Assembly: GCF_001591685.1 (NCBI RefSeq)
Contig: NZ_BCVJ01000011.1
Coordinates: 1-42,841, forward strand
Origin: Ligilactobacillus murinus DSM 20452 = NBRC 14221
Lineage (GTDB): Bacteria > Bacillota > Bacilli > Lactobacillales > Lactobacillaceae
Direction of reading: 5' to 3'
DNA: 42,841 nucleotides
Shown here: positions 1 through 8,097 of the stretch, one piece after another
How positions within the stretch are numbered: position 1 is the first letter of the stretch
Layout: each line of letters opens with the position of its first letter
Position numbers and translations under genes: made by a program
The notes under the pieces: generated by a model
Told to the model about the DNA's origin: nothing
Database searches by the model: none
What the model saw: only the letters and a program-made list of their open reading frames with translations

Positions 1-282
1 GAACATGAATTGAATTGGATCTTCTTTATTCAGGCTATGCGCAAAGCTGGAGTATCGATCGAGGCGCTAGTTGAATTTGTTGAGCTATATCGTCTAAAGA
101 CTGATACGCGTGCTGCCCAAAAACAATTACTTGTCGAACAACGAGATAAATTAGAACAGCAAAAGCGCGAGATCGAAAAAACTTTGAATTATCTAAATTA
201 CAAGTTAGATAATTTTGAAAATCACGTGTTAAATTATGAAATTGAGAAATTACATTACAAAATAGATAAGAAAGATCAATGA
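1..282 (+). CDS. MerR-family transcriptional regulator, C-terminal part (5' end outside window)
   Basis: The reading frame is open from base 1, so the gene starts upstream and only about 93 C-terminal residues are visible. They start in a helical stretch (IFFIQAMRKAGVSIEALVEF) typical of the region just after the HTH in MerR regulators. A long charged coiled coil follows (about residues 35-75, with EQRDKLEQQKREIEKTLNYL), which is the usual MerR antiparallel dimerisation helix. No effector-binding domain or metal-binding cysteines follow, so it resembles the short AdhR/NmlR/YfmP-like class. The stop codon lies within the Shine-Dalgarno region of the next gene, so the two are probably cotranscribed. 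The family assignment is inferred from the C-terminal half only. Confidence 0.7.
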   Translation, partial: EHELNWIFFIQAMRKAGVSIEALVEFVELYRLKTDTRAAQKQLLVEQRDKLEQQKREIEKTLNYLNYKLDNFENHVLNYEIEKLHYKIDKKDQ

Positions 283-288
283 GGTCAT

Positions 289-888
289 ATGGCAAAAAAA
301 CATTTTTATGCAATAAAAAATACGGGGGAAATTTATCGCTCTTGGGCGGAATGCCAAACAGCACTTAAAAAAGTCAAAGCACCTGTATTCAAGGGCTTTG
401 CCACTGAATCAGAAGCTAAGGCATTTTTAGCAGGAAAAAGTCCGACTGCAAGTTTACCAAGTGAAAGTATTTTCGTCGATGGTAGTTTTAATGCGGATAA
501 AGCGATCGTCGGGGGTGCTTTTGTACTGGTAAAAGATGACAAAAGTGTTCATGAACAAACGATCCGAGATGATAAGCATACTGAGATCTTGCGTTTACGC
601 AATGTCGGAGGTGAACTGTTAGCTACGATCTATGCCTTAAAGTATGCATTGTCGCTTGGAATGAGAGAAGTTACGATCTGTCATGACTACCAAGGGATCG
701 CTAGCTGGGCAGATGGTTCTTGGCAAGCAAAACAAGATATTACTAAACGTTATGCTGCATTTGTTGAGCAAGTTATCAAAAAAGAGGGGCTACAGGTCCA
801 TTTTCAAAAGATCTCGGCTCATACGGGGGTAAAATTCAACGAACGGGCCGATCAATTAGCTAAACAAGCCGCAGAAATAACTAGTTGA
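289..888 (+). CDS. rnhA: Ribonuclease H family protein with N-terminal RNA/DNA hybrid-binding domain
   Basis: This 199-residue protein cleaves the RNA strand of RNA-DNA hybrids. Residues 3-48 (KKHFYAIKNTGEIYRSWAEC...) match the small hybrid-binding (caulimovirus viroplasmin-like) domain of type 1 RNases H. A short linker leads to the nuclease domain. The acidic centre is intact: D64 in FVDGSF, E109 in GGELLA, D133 in CHDY and D188 in ERADQLAK, with the product-release histidine H178 in SAHTG. The ATG follows a GAGG Shine-Dalgarno that overlaps the upstream stop, giving 6 bases between genes. A terminator follows at once. The symbol is by family; lactobacilli often carry several RNase H genes. 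Confidence 0.9.
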   Translation: MAKKHFYAIKNTGEIYRSWAECQTALKKVKAPVFKGFATESEAKAFLAGKSPTASLPSESIFVDGSFNADKAIVGGAFVLVKDDKSVHEQTIRDDKHTEILRLRNVGGELLATIYALKYALSLGMREVTICHDYQGIASWADGSWQAKQDITKRYAAFVEQVIKKEGLQVHFQKISAHTGVKFNERADQLAKQAAEITS

Positions 889-894
889 GTACAA

Positions 895-921
895 AAGAAG
901 CTGTATTAGGCTTCTTTTTTT
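895..921 (+). terminator. Rho-independent terminator after RNase H gene
   Basis: AGAAGC (896-901) pairs with GCTTCT (910-915) around a short loop, and a run of seven T follows. Confidence 0.85.
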
Positions 922-926
922 ATGCT

Positions 927-957
927 AAAAAAAAGCTACCCACGAAATGTAGGTAGC
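927..957 (-). terminator. Rho-independent terminator of the prsA transcript
   Basis: On the minus strand GCTACC/GGTAGC (957-952 and 940-935) forms a 6-bp stem with an 11-base loop, followed by eight T (934-927). It lies just downstream of the prsA stop and back to back with the terminator of the convergent gene. Confidence 0.85.
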
Positions 958-973
958 CGTGAAAGCTCAAAGC

Positions 974-1867
974 TTATTTTGAGCTGGAGCTAGATGAGGA
1001 AATGTAATCGGATAAGACATCTTTTAAGTCACTATCTTTGATGTTTACATTACCTTCTTTGAATTCTTTAGCAATGATCTTTTGCAATGCTGTTGAATCA
1101 TTTAGTTTTTCATCAATAATTTGATCTTTCAATTCTTTTGTATGGTCAGCCATCTTGCCCTTGCCAGGGTTCTTGATACTGTAGATGACGTGGTAACCGT
1201 AGCTTGTCTTGACTGGTTCTTGTGAGAATTCACCTTGTTTCAAAGCAAAAGCAGCTTTTTTGAAGTCACTATCAAGAGAAGTATCCATGTTATTGAATGA
1301 AGGTAATTTACCACCATCGTTCTTAGTAGATTCATCGATCGATTTTTCTTTAGCTAACTTCTTGAAGTTATCCCAAGAGCCATCTTTTTTCAATTCTTCG
1401 ATGATCGCATTAGCGTCTTCTTTCTTAGATACTAAGATCTGTGCGACTGTGATCGTTGGTTCATAGCTCTTCCATTGTTTCTTTAAGTCGGCATTAGTGA
1501 TCTTAGTATTAGCGATCACAGCTTGACGTAGCAATAAGTTAGAACGAATGCTCTTCTTGAATGCTGAAGCTGTCATACCATTTTGTGCTAAAACAGTCGA
1601 GAAAGAAGAACCATATTGTTTTTTATACTTATTGTATTCTTTGTTAACTGCTTTATCAGTGACTTTATCACCATACTTGCCTTCTAAGATCTTATCTAAG
1701 ATCATTTGTTGTAAGACTTGCTTACCTGAAGTAGTCTTTTTCATACTGTCGTAGTATTGGCTTTCAGTGATCTTACCACCTGATGTTGTTGCAACTGTCT
1801 TAGATGAACAAGCTGCTAAGGTGAAAGTCAACAAGATGCCGGCTAAAGCGGCAAACCATTTTTTCAT
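974..1867 (-). CDS. prsA: PrsA peptidyl-prolyl isomerase foldase lipoprotein
   Basis: A membrane-anchored parvulin-type foldase that helps secreted proteins fold at the outer face of the membrane. From the chosen ATG the protein has 297 residues. It has a lipoprotein signal peptide ([20 protein letters not shown], lipidated Cys20), an N-terminal chaperone region, a parvulin domain at about residues 140-231 ([10 protein letters not shown] ... YGYHVIYSI) and a C-terminal helical tail ending in a serine run. An in-frame ATG four codons upstream (1879) was not chosen: the GGAT Shine-Dalgarno is spaced for 1867, and the signal peptide starts naturally with MKK. A promoter (1903-1933) and a terminator make it a single-gene transcript, beside yhaH and hit as in Bacillus. 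Confidence 0.93.
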   Translation of the reverse strand: MKKWFAALAGILLTFTLAACSSKTVATTSGGKITESQYYDSMKKTTSGKQVLQQMILDKILEGKYGDKVTDKAVNKEYNKYKKQYGSSFSTVLAQNGMTASAFKKSIRSNLLLRQAVIANTKITNADLKKQWKSYEPTITVAQILVSKKEDANAIIEELKKDGSWDNFKKLAKEKSIDESTKNDGGKLPSFNNMDTSLDSDFKKAAFALKQGEFSQEPVKTSYGYHVIYSIKNPGKGKMADHTKELKDQIIDEKLNDSTALQKIIAKEFKEGNVNIKDSDLKDVLSDYISSSSSSSK

Positions 1868-1902
1868 TATGTTACACATCCAATCGTAAAATTAATAATT
1901 CT

Positions 1903-1933
1903 AATATAACACAAGTCACGTCTAAATTATCAA
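1903..1933 (-). promoter_or_regulatory. Putative prsA promoter
   Basis: On the minus strand TTGATA (1933-1928) is followed after 19 bases by TATATT (1908-1903), preceded by an extended -10 TGT. The spacer is long, but the TGn element compensates in sigma-A promoters. The 5' UTR would be about 30 bases. Confidence 0.5.
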
Positions 1934-1957
1934 TGTTTTAATAATTTTTAAGAAAAA

Positions 1958-2263
1958 TCAATCGTTTTGTTGAGGTAATTTAGCTTGGATCTCTTTGGCT
2001 AAGGGTTCTACTTGTTCACGATAGTTTTCGATCTCTTGGGTCAAACTGTTGATCACAGGCTCAGAAGCTTTGAGTTCGGCTGAAAATTTAGCCACATTTT
2101 CTTTGACTTTTTCGACTTTAGCAAGATAATCTGTTATTTGTTCTACAGTTTGATCAAAAGCGATCATTTTTTGGGTGAGATATTTTAAGATCTCATCGCG
2201 CTTACTATAAGCATAAGCGCCGAGAGCCCCAGTAATGGTCAAAGTCCACAAAAATTTTTTCAT
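1958..2263 (-). CDS. YtxH/YhaH-like single-pass membrane protein
   Basis: This 101-residue protein has an N-terminal hydrophobic segment (KKFLWTLTITGALGAYAYSK) followed by a long amphipathic, coiled-coil-like tail rich in K, E and Q. That is the architecture of YtxH-domain proteins such as Bacillus YhaH, which is also next to hit and prsA. It starts 5 bases after the HIT gene stop, so it is the second gene of a hit-yhaH operon. Function is unknown; a structural role at the membrane is only inferred. Confidence 0.65.
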   Translation of the reverse strand: MKKFLWTLTITGALGAYAYSKRDEILKYLTQKMIAFDQTVEQITDYLAKVEKVKENVAKFSAELKASEPVINSLTQEIENYREQVEPLAKEIQAKLPQQND

Positions 2264-2268
2264 TTTTT

Positions 2269-2697
2269 TCAGTCCTTTATCTGCTCGGTGATCTTATTTG
2301 CGATCACTTGCAATTTTTCTGGTGTGTAGTCAGCAGAATTATCGACAAAGGTCATTCCAAACCCATCTTCATTACTATAACGTGGTAAGAGATGGATATG
2401 TGAATGAAAGACCGTTTGATAGGCGACTTCACCGTTGTTATTGACGATGTTTAGTCCCTTGATCGTTGGGTCGGACGCTTTGATTGCACGTGCGATCTTA
2501 GGTAAGCGGCTAAAAACATCACTAGCTAATTGTTCATCGTATTCAAAGAGGTCAGAAACGTGCTTTTTAGGTACTACCAATGTGTGCCCTGGAGTCGCTT
2601 GTGAGATATCTAAAAAGGCTTTGACTTTATCGTCTTCATAGACGGTCACACTTGGGATCTCCCCGGCGATGATTTTGCAAAAGATACAGTCTGTCAT
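2269..2697 (-). CDS. hit: HIT family nucleotide hydrolase/transferase
   Basis: A 142-residue histidine-triad protein. Such proteins hydrolyse adenosine phosphoramidates and related nucleotides (HinT/HIT branch). The triad is seen as FHSHIHLLPR (His98, His100, His102), and the N-terminal CIFCKI carries the two cysteines common in Gram-positive HIT proteins. The chosen ATG has a GAAGG Shine-Dalgarno about 9 bases upstream. An in-frame start at 2715 would place the ribosome site inside the coding region, so it was rejected. The gene is divergent from the acetyltransferase and ecsAB, close to the hit-ecsAB arrangement of Bacillus. Confidence 0.92.
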   Translation of the reverse strand: MTDCIFCKIIAGEIPSVTVYEDDKVKAFLDISQATPGHTLVVPKKHVSDLFEYDEQLASDVFSRLPKIARAIKASDPTIKGLNIVNNNGEVAYQTVFHSHIHLLPRYSNEDGFGMTFVDNSADYTPEKLQVIANKITEQIKD

Positions 2698-2800
2698 ATA
2701 AAAACCTTCTTTCAAAAATTTTAAATCTGCTTTTAGTATACACTATCTGAGTCGAATTTGTTGTAAACTAAATATTAAAAGGAAATAATGGAGGAAGGTC

Positions 2801-3328
2801 ATGTTGGGAAAACAAACACATAGAATGCAATGCGGTATGATGTATAATGATTTAGATCCTGAGCTGATGCGAGCACGTCAAAAGACTATGGCCTTAACGA
2901 CGGCGTATGCTCAAAGTTACTCGCAAAGTCCAGCCAAACGCGAAGCATTGTTAGCAAAAATTTTAGGCAAGATCGGCAAAAATGTTCATTTTGAACCGAC
3001 TTTTCGATGCGAGTTTGGGAAGAACATCTCGATCGGGGATAACTTTTTTGCAAATTTTGATTGTATTATGCTTGATGGGGCTAAGATCACGATCGGGAAC
3101 AATGTTTTATTTGGTCCACGGGTAGGTATTTATACCGCAGATCATACAATTGATAAAACTGAGCGCCAATTGGGAGATTGTCAAGCTAAACCAGTCACGA
3201 TCGGCGATAATACTGTGATCGAATCGGGAAATGTGGTCACACATGATATTCCTTCTAACGTAGTCGCATATGGCGATCGAAAGATCACAGCAGCTGATAA
3301 AACGGGCTATGATCCCACCAAAATTTAG
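2801..3328 (+). CDS. Maltose/galactoside O-acetyltransferase-like left-handed beta-helix protein, shortened by one coil
   Basis: An acetyl-CoA-dependent O-acetyltransferase of the Maa/LacA family, 175 residues against the usual 185-200. The N-terminal Mac domain (about 5-60) and hexapeptide coils are present, and the catalytic His is at 115 in YTADHTID. After KPVTIGDN (130-137) the chain jumps to TVIESGNVVTHDIPSN. One full coil, normally starting VWIGG and ending in a second IGDN, is absent, and the terminal GNPxR motif is also lost (YGDRKITAAD). These parts line the acetyl-CoA site in characterised relatives, so activity is doubtful. The reading frame is intact with a strong GGAGGAAGG ribosome site. 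It sits between hit and ecsA, where Bacillus has no gene, and probably leads the ecsAB transcript. Confidence 0.75.
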   Translation: MLGKQTHRMQCGMMYNDLDPELMRARQKTMALTTAYAQSYSQSPAKREALLAKILGKIGKNVHFEPTFRCEFGKNISIGDNFFANFDCIMLDGAKITIGNNVLFGPRVGIYTADHTIDKTERQLGDCQAKPVTIGDNTVIESGNVVTHDIPSNVVAYGDRKITAADKTGYDPTKI

Positions 3329-3345
3329 ATAAGTAGGTAATTTAG

Positions 3346-4086
3346 ATGACACTAGAAATTGAAAATTTAGTCGGTGGTTACTCACGTGTTCCAGTTCTAA
3401 AAGATATTTCATTTACGGTCAAAGCCGGTGAATTAGTCGGTTTGATCGGCTTGAACGGGGCAGGTAAATCTACGACCATCAAGCACATTATTGGATTGTT
3501 ACGCCCACAAAAGGGAAAGATAACTTTAGAAGGTGTGACCTTAAAATCAGATCCTAAAACATACAAGCAAAAAATGGCTTATATTCCTGAGACTCCGATC
3601 TTATACGAAGAATTGACTTTACGTGAGCATATCGAGTTAACGATCATGGCTTATGGATTAGAAGCTAAAAGTGCTTGGCAACGCGCTCAAAAATTACTTG
3701 AGCTCTTTAGATTAGAAAATAAATTGGATTGGTTCCCAGCTAATTTTTCTAAGGGGATGAAACAAAAGGTGATGATCGTTTGTGCCTTTATAACAGAGGC
3801 TAAACTTTATATCATCGATGAACCATTTTTGGGACTTGATCCTTTAGCGACTCAAGATCTCTTAGATTTGATCGATCAAAAAAAGCAAGCTGGGGCAGCC
3901 GTTTTGATGTCGACGCATGTTTTGAGCACAGCCCAAGAATACTGTGATCGCTTTGTCATGATCGATCAAGGTCAAGTAACTGCTAAAGGTGATCTAGCAA
4001 GTTTGCGGACACAGTTTGGCGATGAAACAGCTTCTTTAGCAACGATCTATCTCAAGCTCACAGGGGCAGGTGAAAAACATGCTTGA
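3346..4086 (+). CDS. ecsA: EcsA-like ABC transporter ATP-binding protein
   Basis: A 246-residue ATPase of the Ecs exporter, linked in Bacillus to regulated proteolysis and secretion. Walker A is GLNGAGKST (35-43), the signature is FSKGMKQK (134-141), Walker B is LYIIDEP (154-160) and the H-loop is in MSTHVLS. The signature lacks the canonical LSGGQ, as is normal in this subfamily. It starts 17 bases after the acetyltransferase with a modest TAGG ribosome site, and its stop overlaps the start of ecsB by 8 bases, which indicates translational coupling. Confidence 0.88.
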   Translation: MTLEIENLVGGYSRVPVLKDISFTVKAGELVGLIGLNGAGKSTTIKHIIGLLRPQKGKITLEGVTLKSDPKTYKQKMAYIPETPILYEELTLREHIELTIMAYGLEAKSAWQRAQKLLELFRLENKLDWFPANFSKGMKQKVMIVCAFITEAKLYIIDEPFLGLDPLATQDLLDLIDQKKQAGAAVLMSTHVLSTAQEYCDRFVMIDQGQVTAKGDLASLRTQFGDETASLATIYLKLTGAGEKHA

Positions 4087-5293
4087 TCTGTGGAAAATGC
4101 GCCAAAAAACTCATCAAAAGCAGATGTTTAAGTATTTACGCTATGTACTAAATGATCACTTCATCTTAGCGTTGCTTTTCATCTTGGGTGGCTTAGCTTT
4201 GAGCTATTCAAATTATCTCAAAGCCCTCTCGCCCCAAGCAGAGATCTGGTATGCTAAACCGTTAGTGTTACTTATTTTAGTCATAAGCTTACAAGTCGGA
4301 CGGTTGGCAACATTGTTAAAACCAGCTGATATCGTATTTATTTCACCCCGACAAGCTGAAATGGGCCAATATTTACAAAAAGCTTTACAGTCATCGTTAA
4401 TTTTTGCTTGGGTGTTTGATACATTAGTGATGTTGGCTTTGACGCCATTCTTACTTGTTGCTGCTAAATTGACAGTAGTCCAGCTCATCTTTTTATGGCT
4501 ATTGCTACTAGTATTGAAATATTTACAACTAGAGCGAAAACTACTAGGCCTTTATCAAGCTCAATTTGCTAGTGGACGATGGAAGTGGTTCTTAGATATT
4601 GGCTTTTGTGGTCTCTTATTAGGGACAAGTCTTTATTTAGATCCATTATATCTATTATTAGTAGCTGCACTTTTGACAGGTTATATCGATAAGTCAAAAA
4701 AAGCTCTCACGACACAGGCTGTATTTAACTGGGAAGTGGCTATTGAGACTGAAAATGAAAGAATGTTGCAGTTATATCGTTTCTTTGCGCTCTTTACCGA
4801 TGTACCTAATTTGCAAGTCGCAGCCAAACGACGGCGCTATTTAGATCGTCTGTTACCACAAGCTAAGCCTGGTGGAAGTTTTACTTACCTCTACTGGCGG
4901 GCCCTGGTACGCAATGGTGAAACCAGTGGCTTAGTATTACGGTTAACGGTCTTAGGTGCTGTTATCTTGTATTTCATCACTGAACCGTGGCTAGCCTTAG
5001 CTCTAGCAGTGCTATTTGTCTATTTGCTTGGATTTCAGTTGTTTTCTTTGTATCACCACTACGACGAAATAGTTTTTATGCATATCTATCCGTTAGATCC
5101 AGAAAATAAACAAAAAGCATTTCAGAAAATGTTAGGGCAATTATTGTTTGTGGTCGCGGTGATCTTTACGTTAGTTAGCTGGATACAGTTACAAAATAGT
5201 TTATTTAGTCTCGAATTTTTAGGTGTTTTAGTGCTTGAGATCGTATTATTGACTCGGCCTTATCTTAAGGGACGCTTAGCAAAAAGAGCTTGA
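4079..5293 (+). CDS. ecsB: EcsB-like ABC transporter permease
   Basis: A 404-residue polytopic membrane protein partnering EcsA. Hydrophobic segments are at about residues 30-50, 60-80, 108-150 and 168-195, then a cytoplasmic stretch, then 290-325 and 355-395. ATG 4079 is preceded by AGGTG seven bases upstream, inside the end of ecsA. A GTG three codons earlier is possible but lacks spacing. No ecsC follows, unlike Bacillus. Confidence 0.85.
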   Translation: MLDLWKMRQKTHQKQMFKYLRYVLNDHFILALLFILGGLALSYSNYLKALSPQAEIWYAKPLVLLILVISLQVGRLATLLKPADIVFISPRQAEMGQYLQKALQSSLIFAWVFDTLVMLALTPFLLVAAKLTVVQLIFLWLLLLVLKYLQLERKLLGLYQAQFASGRWKWFLDIGFCGLLLGTSLYLDPLYLLLVAALLTGYIDKSKKALTTQAVFNWEVAIETENERMLQLYRFFALFTDVPNLQVAAKRRRYLDRLLPQAKPGGSFTYLYWRALVRNGETSGLVLRLTVLGAVILYFITEPWLALALAVLFVYLLGFQLFSLYHHYDEIVFMHIYPLDPENKQKAFQKMLGQLLFVVAVIFTLVSWIQLQNSLFSLEFLGVLVLEIVLLTRPYLKGRLAKRA

Positions 5294-5298
5294 CACTG

Positions 5299-5324
5299 AG
5301 TCTAGTTCTTTGTAGACTTATTTT
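5299..5324 (+). terminator. Weak hairpin after ecsB
   Basis: AGTCTA (5299-5304) pairs with TAGACT (5313-5318), followed by a broken TTATTTT tail. It may only attenuate read-through into the next gene. Confidence 0.4.
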
Positions 5325-5356
5325 AGTTATCGATATTTTCAAAAGGAGAGCCCCAG

Positions 5357-6151
5357 ATGGATTTCAATTTGGAACATGGCTGGGAGATCTTACCGATCGA
5401 TGGCGATACTGGCACTGCTTATATGGCGGTGAATAACGATGAACGTATCTTTATCAAGCGTAATACTTCGCCGTTTTTGGCGGCTCTTTCATTAGAAGAG
5501 ATCGTTCCACGCTTGATCTGGTCAAAGCGGACAGTCTCAGGTGACACTCTGACTGCACAAGAGTGGTTGAATGGTCGTTCGCTAAAACGTGAAGAGATGT
5601 GTTCGCTCCAGGTCTCGGAATTATTAGCTCGGATGCATGGTTCCAAACTTTTAAAAAAGATGCTGTTACGGGTCGGAGGCAAGACGTATACGCCGGCTGA
5701 TCTGTTGGCACAATATTTTAATGGTTTGAGTTCTGAATTACGTCAGCATCCACTATTATCCGAAGCAACGTCGCGATTGAAGGCAAACCAGCCGCAACTT
5801 GAACGCTCGAATTACGAAGTATGTCATGGCGATTTAAATCATAAAAACTGGCTCTTATCTGAGACAGGACAGCTATATCTAGTAGATTGGGAAGCCGTTA
5901 AGTTGGCTGATCCGGCTTTAGACCTTAGTATGTTAATGTGTCAATATGTCCCACGCAAAGACTGGAAGCAATGGTTGACGCGGTATGCAAAAAAAGAACC
6001 GTCACCGGATATGATGAAACGCATTTATTGGTATGCGGTCATGAATCTTTTGTTAGTTATCAAACACAACTATCAGCGTGGTCATTTCCATGAAATGAAC
6101 CAAGACATTATCAAGCTTAATCAAGTAATCAAGAAGCAAAATTATATTTAA
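5357..6151 (+). CDS. ytmP: YtmP-like phosphotransferase (APH/choline kinase fold)
   Basis: A 264-residue member of the aminoglycoside/choline kinase fold. The phosphotransfer loop is CHGDLNHKN (156-164), with catalytic Asp159 and Asn164, and the metal-binding DWE is at 177-179. Lys34 in IFIKRN is the likely ATP-binding lysine. The substrate is unknown. The ytmP-trmB pair is conserved in Firmicutes, so a housekeeping role is likelier than antibiotic resistance. The start has a strong AAAAGGAGAG ribosome site. An 11-bp hairpin follows before trmB. Confidence 0.8.
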   Translation: MDFNLEHGWEILPIDGDTGTAYMAVNNDERIFIKRNTSPFLAALSLEEIVPRLIWSKRTVSGDTLTAQEWLNGRSLKREEMCSLQVSELLARMHGSKLLKKMLLRVGGKTYTPADLLAQYFNGLSSELRQHPLLSEATSRLKANQPQLERSNYEVCHGDLNHKNWLLSETGQLYLVDWEAVKLADPALDLSMLMCQYVPRKDWKQWLTRYAKKEPSPDMMKRIYWYAVMNLLLVIKHNYQRGHFHEMNQDIIKLNQVIKKQNYI

Positions 6152-6159
6152 AATTGATG

Positions 6160-6193
6160 GGGATAAAAGGCATCAAAAACCTTTTGTCCCTTA
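6160..6193 (+). terminator. 11-bp hairpin between ytmP and trmB
   Basis: GGGATAAAAGG (6160-6170) pairs fully, with one G-T pair, with CCTTTTGTCCC (6180-6190). The tail is only TTATTTA, so it is either a leaky terminator or a processing stem. Confidence 0.5.
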
Positions 6194-6220
6194 TTTAGTG
6201 AATTTTAGTTGAAAGGAAGT

Positions 6221-6239
6221 CTATGTATTAACTACATAG
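6221..6239 (+). promoter_or_regulatory. Hairpin between the Shine-Dalgarno and start codon of trmB
   Basis: The only good Shine-Dalgarno, GAAAGGAAG (6211-6219), lies 29 bases before the trmB ATG. CTATGTA (6221-6227) and TACATAG (6233-6239) form a perfect 7-bp stem with a 5-base loop exactly in between. Folded, it leaves 10 unpaired bases between the ribosome site and ATG, close to normal spacing. The same ribosome site is also ideally placed for a two-codon frame, ATG-TAT-TAA, at 6223-6231. Confidence 0.55.
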
Positions 6240-6248
6240 CAATTTATC

Positions 6249-6893
6249 ATGCGTTTACGAAATAAACCTTGGGCTAAGCCCTTGATCCAAGAAAACCCAC
6301 AATATGTCGTAACTGATCCGGCAACTTTACGTGGTAATTGGCAAAGTCGTTTTGAAAAAGAACAACCACTATATGTCGAGATCGGGATGGGGAAGGGCCG
6401 TTTTATCGTTGAGATGGCCAAGAAATATCCTGAGCGTAATTTTATCGGTCTTGAAATGCAAACAGTTGCTACAGGGATCGCCTTGAAAAAACAACTCGAG
6501 GCCAAATTGCCTAATCTCCAGTTAGTGTGTGCTAACGGCAGTGGTTTGACCGAATTCTTCGAACCAAATGAAGTTAGTGGGATCTATTTGAATTTTTCTG
6601 ATCCATGGCCTAAGAATCGTAATGAAAAACGGCGCTTGACTTATAAGAGTTTTTTGGCTCAATATGAAGAAGTGATGCAAGCTGACGGTCATCTTGAATT
6701 CAAGACCGATAATCGTGGCTTATTTGAATATTCATTGACGAGTTTGAACAATTATGGGATGGTATTTGATCAAGTATGGCTAGATCTTCATCAGACACCA
6801 GATGTTGAAGATAATGTGATGACTGAATATGAAGAAAAATTCAGCCAAAAAGGTCAACCGATCTATAAACTCGAAGCTCATTTCAAAGCTTAG
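6249..6893 (+). CDS. trmB: tRNA (guanine-N7-)-methyltransferase TrmB
   Basis: A 214-residue SAM-dependent methyltransferase that makes m7G46 in tRNA. The SAM-binding segment [11 protein letters not shown] is at about 41-51, the family hallmark [16 protein letters not shown] is in the middle, and [12 protein letters not shown] comes near the C-terminus. The N-terminus [10 protein letters not shown] matches the usual family start, which fixes this ATG despite the distant Shine-Dalgarno. It lies downstream of ytmP, as in Bacillus. Confidence 0.95.
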   Translation: MRLRNKPWAKPLIQENPQYVVTDPATLRGNWQSRFEKEQPLYVEIGMGKGRFIVEMAKKYPERNFIGLEMQTVATGIALKKQLEAKLPNLQLVCANGSGLTEFFEPNEVSGIYLNFSDPWPKNRNEKRRLTYKSFLAQYEEVMQADGHLEFKTDNRGLFEYSLTSLNNYGMVFDQVWLDLHQTPDVEDNVMTEYEEKFSQKGQPIYKLEAHFKA

Positions 6894-6969
6894 GCAAAAA
6901 AATTTTAAAAGCTAAGAGGATAAGTTATAATATACAAAAAGTAAGTAATTTATCTTGGAGGTATTTAAG

Positions 6970-7287
6970 ATGGAAAAATTAGCAAAGATGGATAAAAAAG
7001 CATTAGAAGAAAAATTGAGCACAGGGAAGTATGTATTATTCTTTACCGCTGACTGGTGCCCAGATTGCCGTTTTATCAAACCAGCAATGCCTGAGATCGA
7101 AGCCAACTTTTCACAATTCGAATTTATCTTAGTCGATCGTGATGAAAATATCGACCTTTGCCAAGAAATGATGATCATGGGGATCCCAAGTTTTGTCGTG
7201 TATGAAGACGGTAAAGAAAAAGCTCGTTTTGTGAATAAAGATCGTAAGACGAAAAAAGAAGTAGAAGACTTCTTGAATAATATCTAA
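6970..7287 (+). CDS. ytpP: Thioredoxin-like protein (YtpP type)
   Basis: A 105-residue cytoplasmic thioredoxin fold. The redox motif is CPDC (30-33) in FTADWCPDCRF, and the cis-proline is in GIPSFVVY (Pro73). The CPDC centre differs from classical thioredoxin (CGPC) and is typical of the YtpP/bacilliredoxin-adjacent group. ATG 6970 has a TTGGAGG ribosome site; a start five codons upstream would overlap it. A TATAAT (6926-6931) upstream suggests its own promoter. It precedes ytpR, as in Bacillus. Confidence 0.85.
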   Translation: MEKLAKMDKKALEEKLSTGKYVLFFTADWCPDCRFIKPAMPEIEANFSQFEFILVDRDENIDLCQEMMIMGIPSFVVYEDGKEKARFVNKDRKTKKEVEDFLNNI

Positions 7288-7307
7288 AACAAAGGAAGTA
7301 TCAAATA

Positions 7308-7949
7308 ATGTTAATTGCTAGCTATAATCCGACCCAAATGGGTGATGTTTTATTGACGATGGTGCGCCCTGAAGCAGCAGCGCAAGCAACTGAACAAAAA
7401 GGACGGATCGTTCGTATTTTTAATGCCGAAAATAATGAAACTTTAGGGTTCAACTTTTTTGATGTCAGTGAGATCTTGGTTGATCTAGCTGGCAAAGGTC
7501 AAGTTTTCTTGGATCAAGCTCAAGTTGAAGCTTTGAATCAAGCTTTACAAACAGCGGGGTTCGAACCTGAATTGGTCTTTGATGATGAACCTAAATTTGT
7601 GGTGGGCTATGTAGCTGAATTGACAGAACATCCAGATTCAGATCATTTGCATATCGCTAAGATCGAAGTCGATAATGACCAAACCTTGCAGATCGTATGC
7701 GGCGCACCGAATATTGAAGCTGGGCAAAACGTGGTCGTTGCTAAAGTTGGTGCGATGATGCCAAATGGTGCGATGATCTGGCCAGGTAAATTGCGGGGTG
7801 TCGATAGCTATGGGATGGTTTGTGCTGCTCGTGAGCTTGAGTTACCTAATGCGCCTAAAAAGCGTGGTATCTTAGTTCTTGATCCCGCTGAATTTGCAGC
7901 TAAGACAGCTTTTGATTTTGAAAAGGGGGCTAAGCTATTTACAGCTTAG
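7308..7949 (+). CDS. ytpR: YtpR family tRNA-binding protein
   Basis: A 213-residue protein. A small N-terminal domain (about 1-90) precedes an EMAP-II/tRNA-binding OB fold at about 98-205 (VGYVAELTEHPDSDHLHIAKI ... VCGAPNIEAGQNVVVAKVGA). This is the stand-alone homologue of the tRNA-binding domain of phenylalanyl-tRNA synthetase beta. The cellular role is not settled. It starts 20 bases after ytpP and is followed by a strong terminator. Confidence 0.88.
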   Translation: MLIASYNPTQMGDVLLTMVRPEAAAQATEQKGRIVRIFNAENNETLGFNFFDVSEILVDLAGKGQVFLDQAQVEALNQALQTAGFEPELVFDDEPKFVVGYVAELTEHPDSDHLHIAKIEVDNDQTLQIVCGAPNIEAGQNVVVAKVGAMMPNGAMIWPGKLRGVDSYGMVCAARELELPNAPKKRGILVLDPAEFAAKTAFDFEKGAKLFTA

Positions 7950-7961
7950 TTTAGTAGATCT

Positions 7962-7996
7962 CACCTGGGACTGTGATAAGTCCTAGGTGTTTTTTT
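7962..7996 (+). terminator. Rho-independent terminator after ytpR
   Basis: CACCTGGGACT (7962-7972) pairs with AGTCCTAGGTG (7979-7989) with one mismatch, followed by seven T. Confidence 0.9.
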
Positions 7997-8050
7997 ACAT
8001 AAAGTTTTATAAAAGTGGTAAAAAACCTTTTCTCCATTTTGAATAATTAC

Positions 8051-8056
8051 TATAAT
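8051..8056 (+). promoter_or_regulatory. Putative -10 element for sftA
   Basis: TATAAT lies 42 bases before the chosen start, downstream of the ytpR terminator, so the gene needs its own promoter here. The -35 at 17-bp spacing (TTTTCT) is poor. Confidence 0.35.
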
Positions 8057-8097
8057 GAATTTAAAAGTAAATTAGACAGACAGTTAGGATGAACACC

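Noticed and set aside
5357-6151. Aminoglycoside resistance gene
   Set aside because: The kinase fold is general; the conserved ytmP-trmB context points to a housekeeping family.
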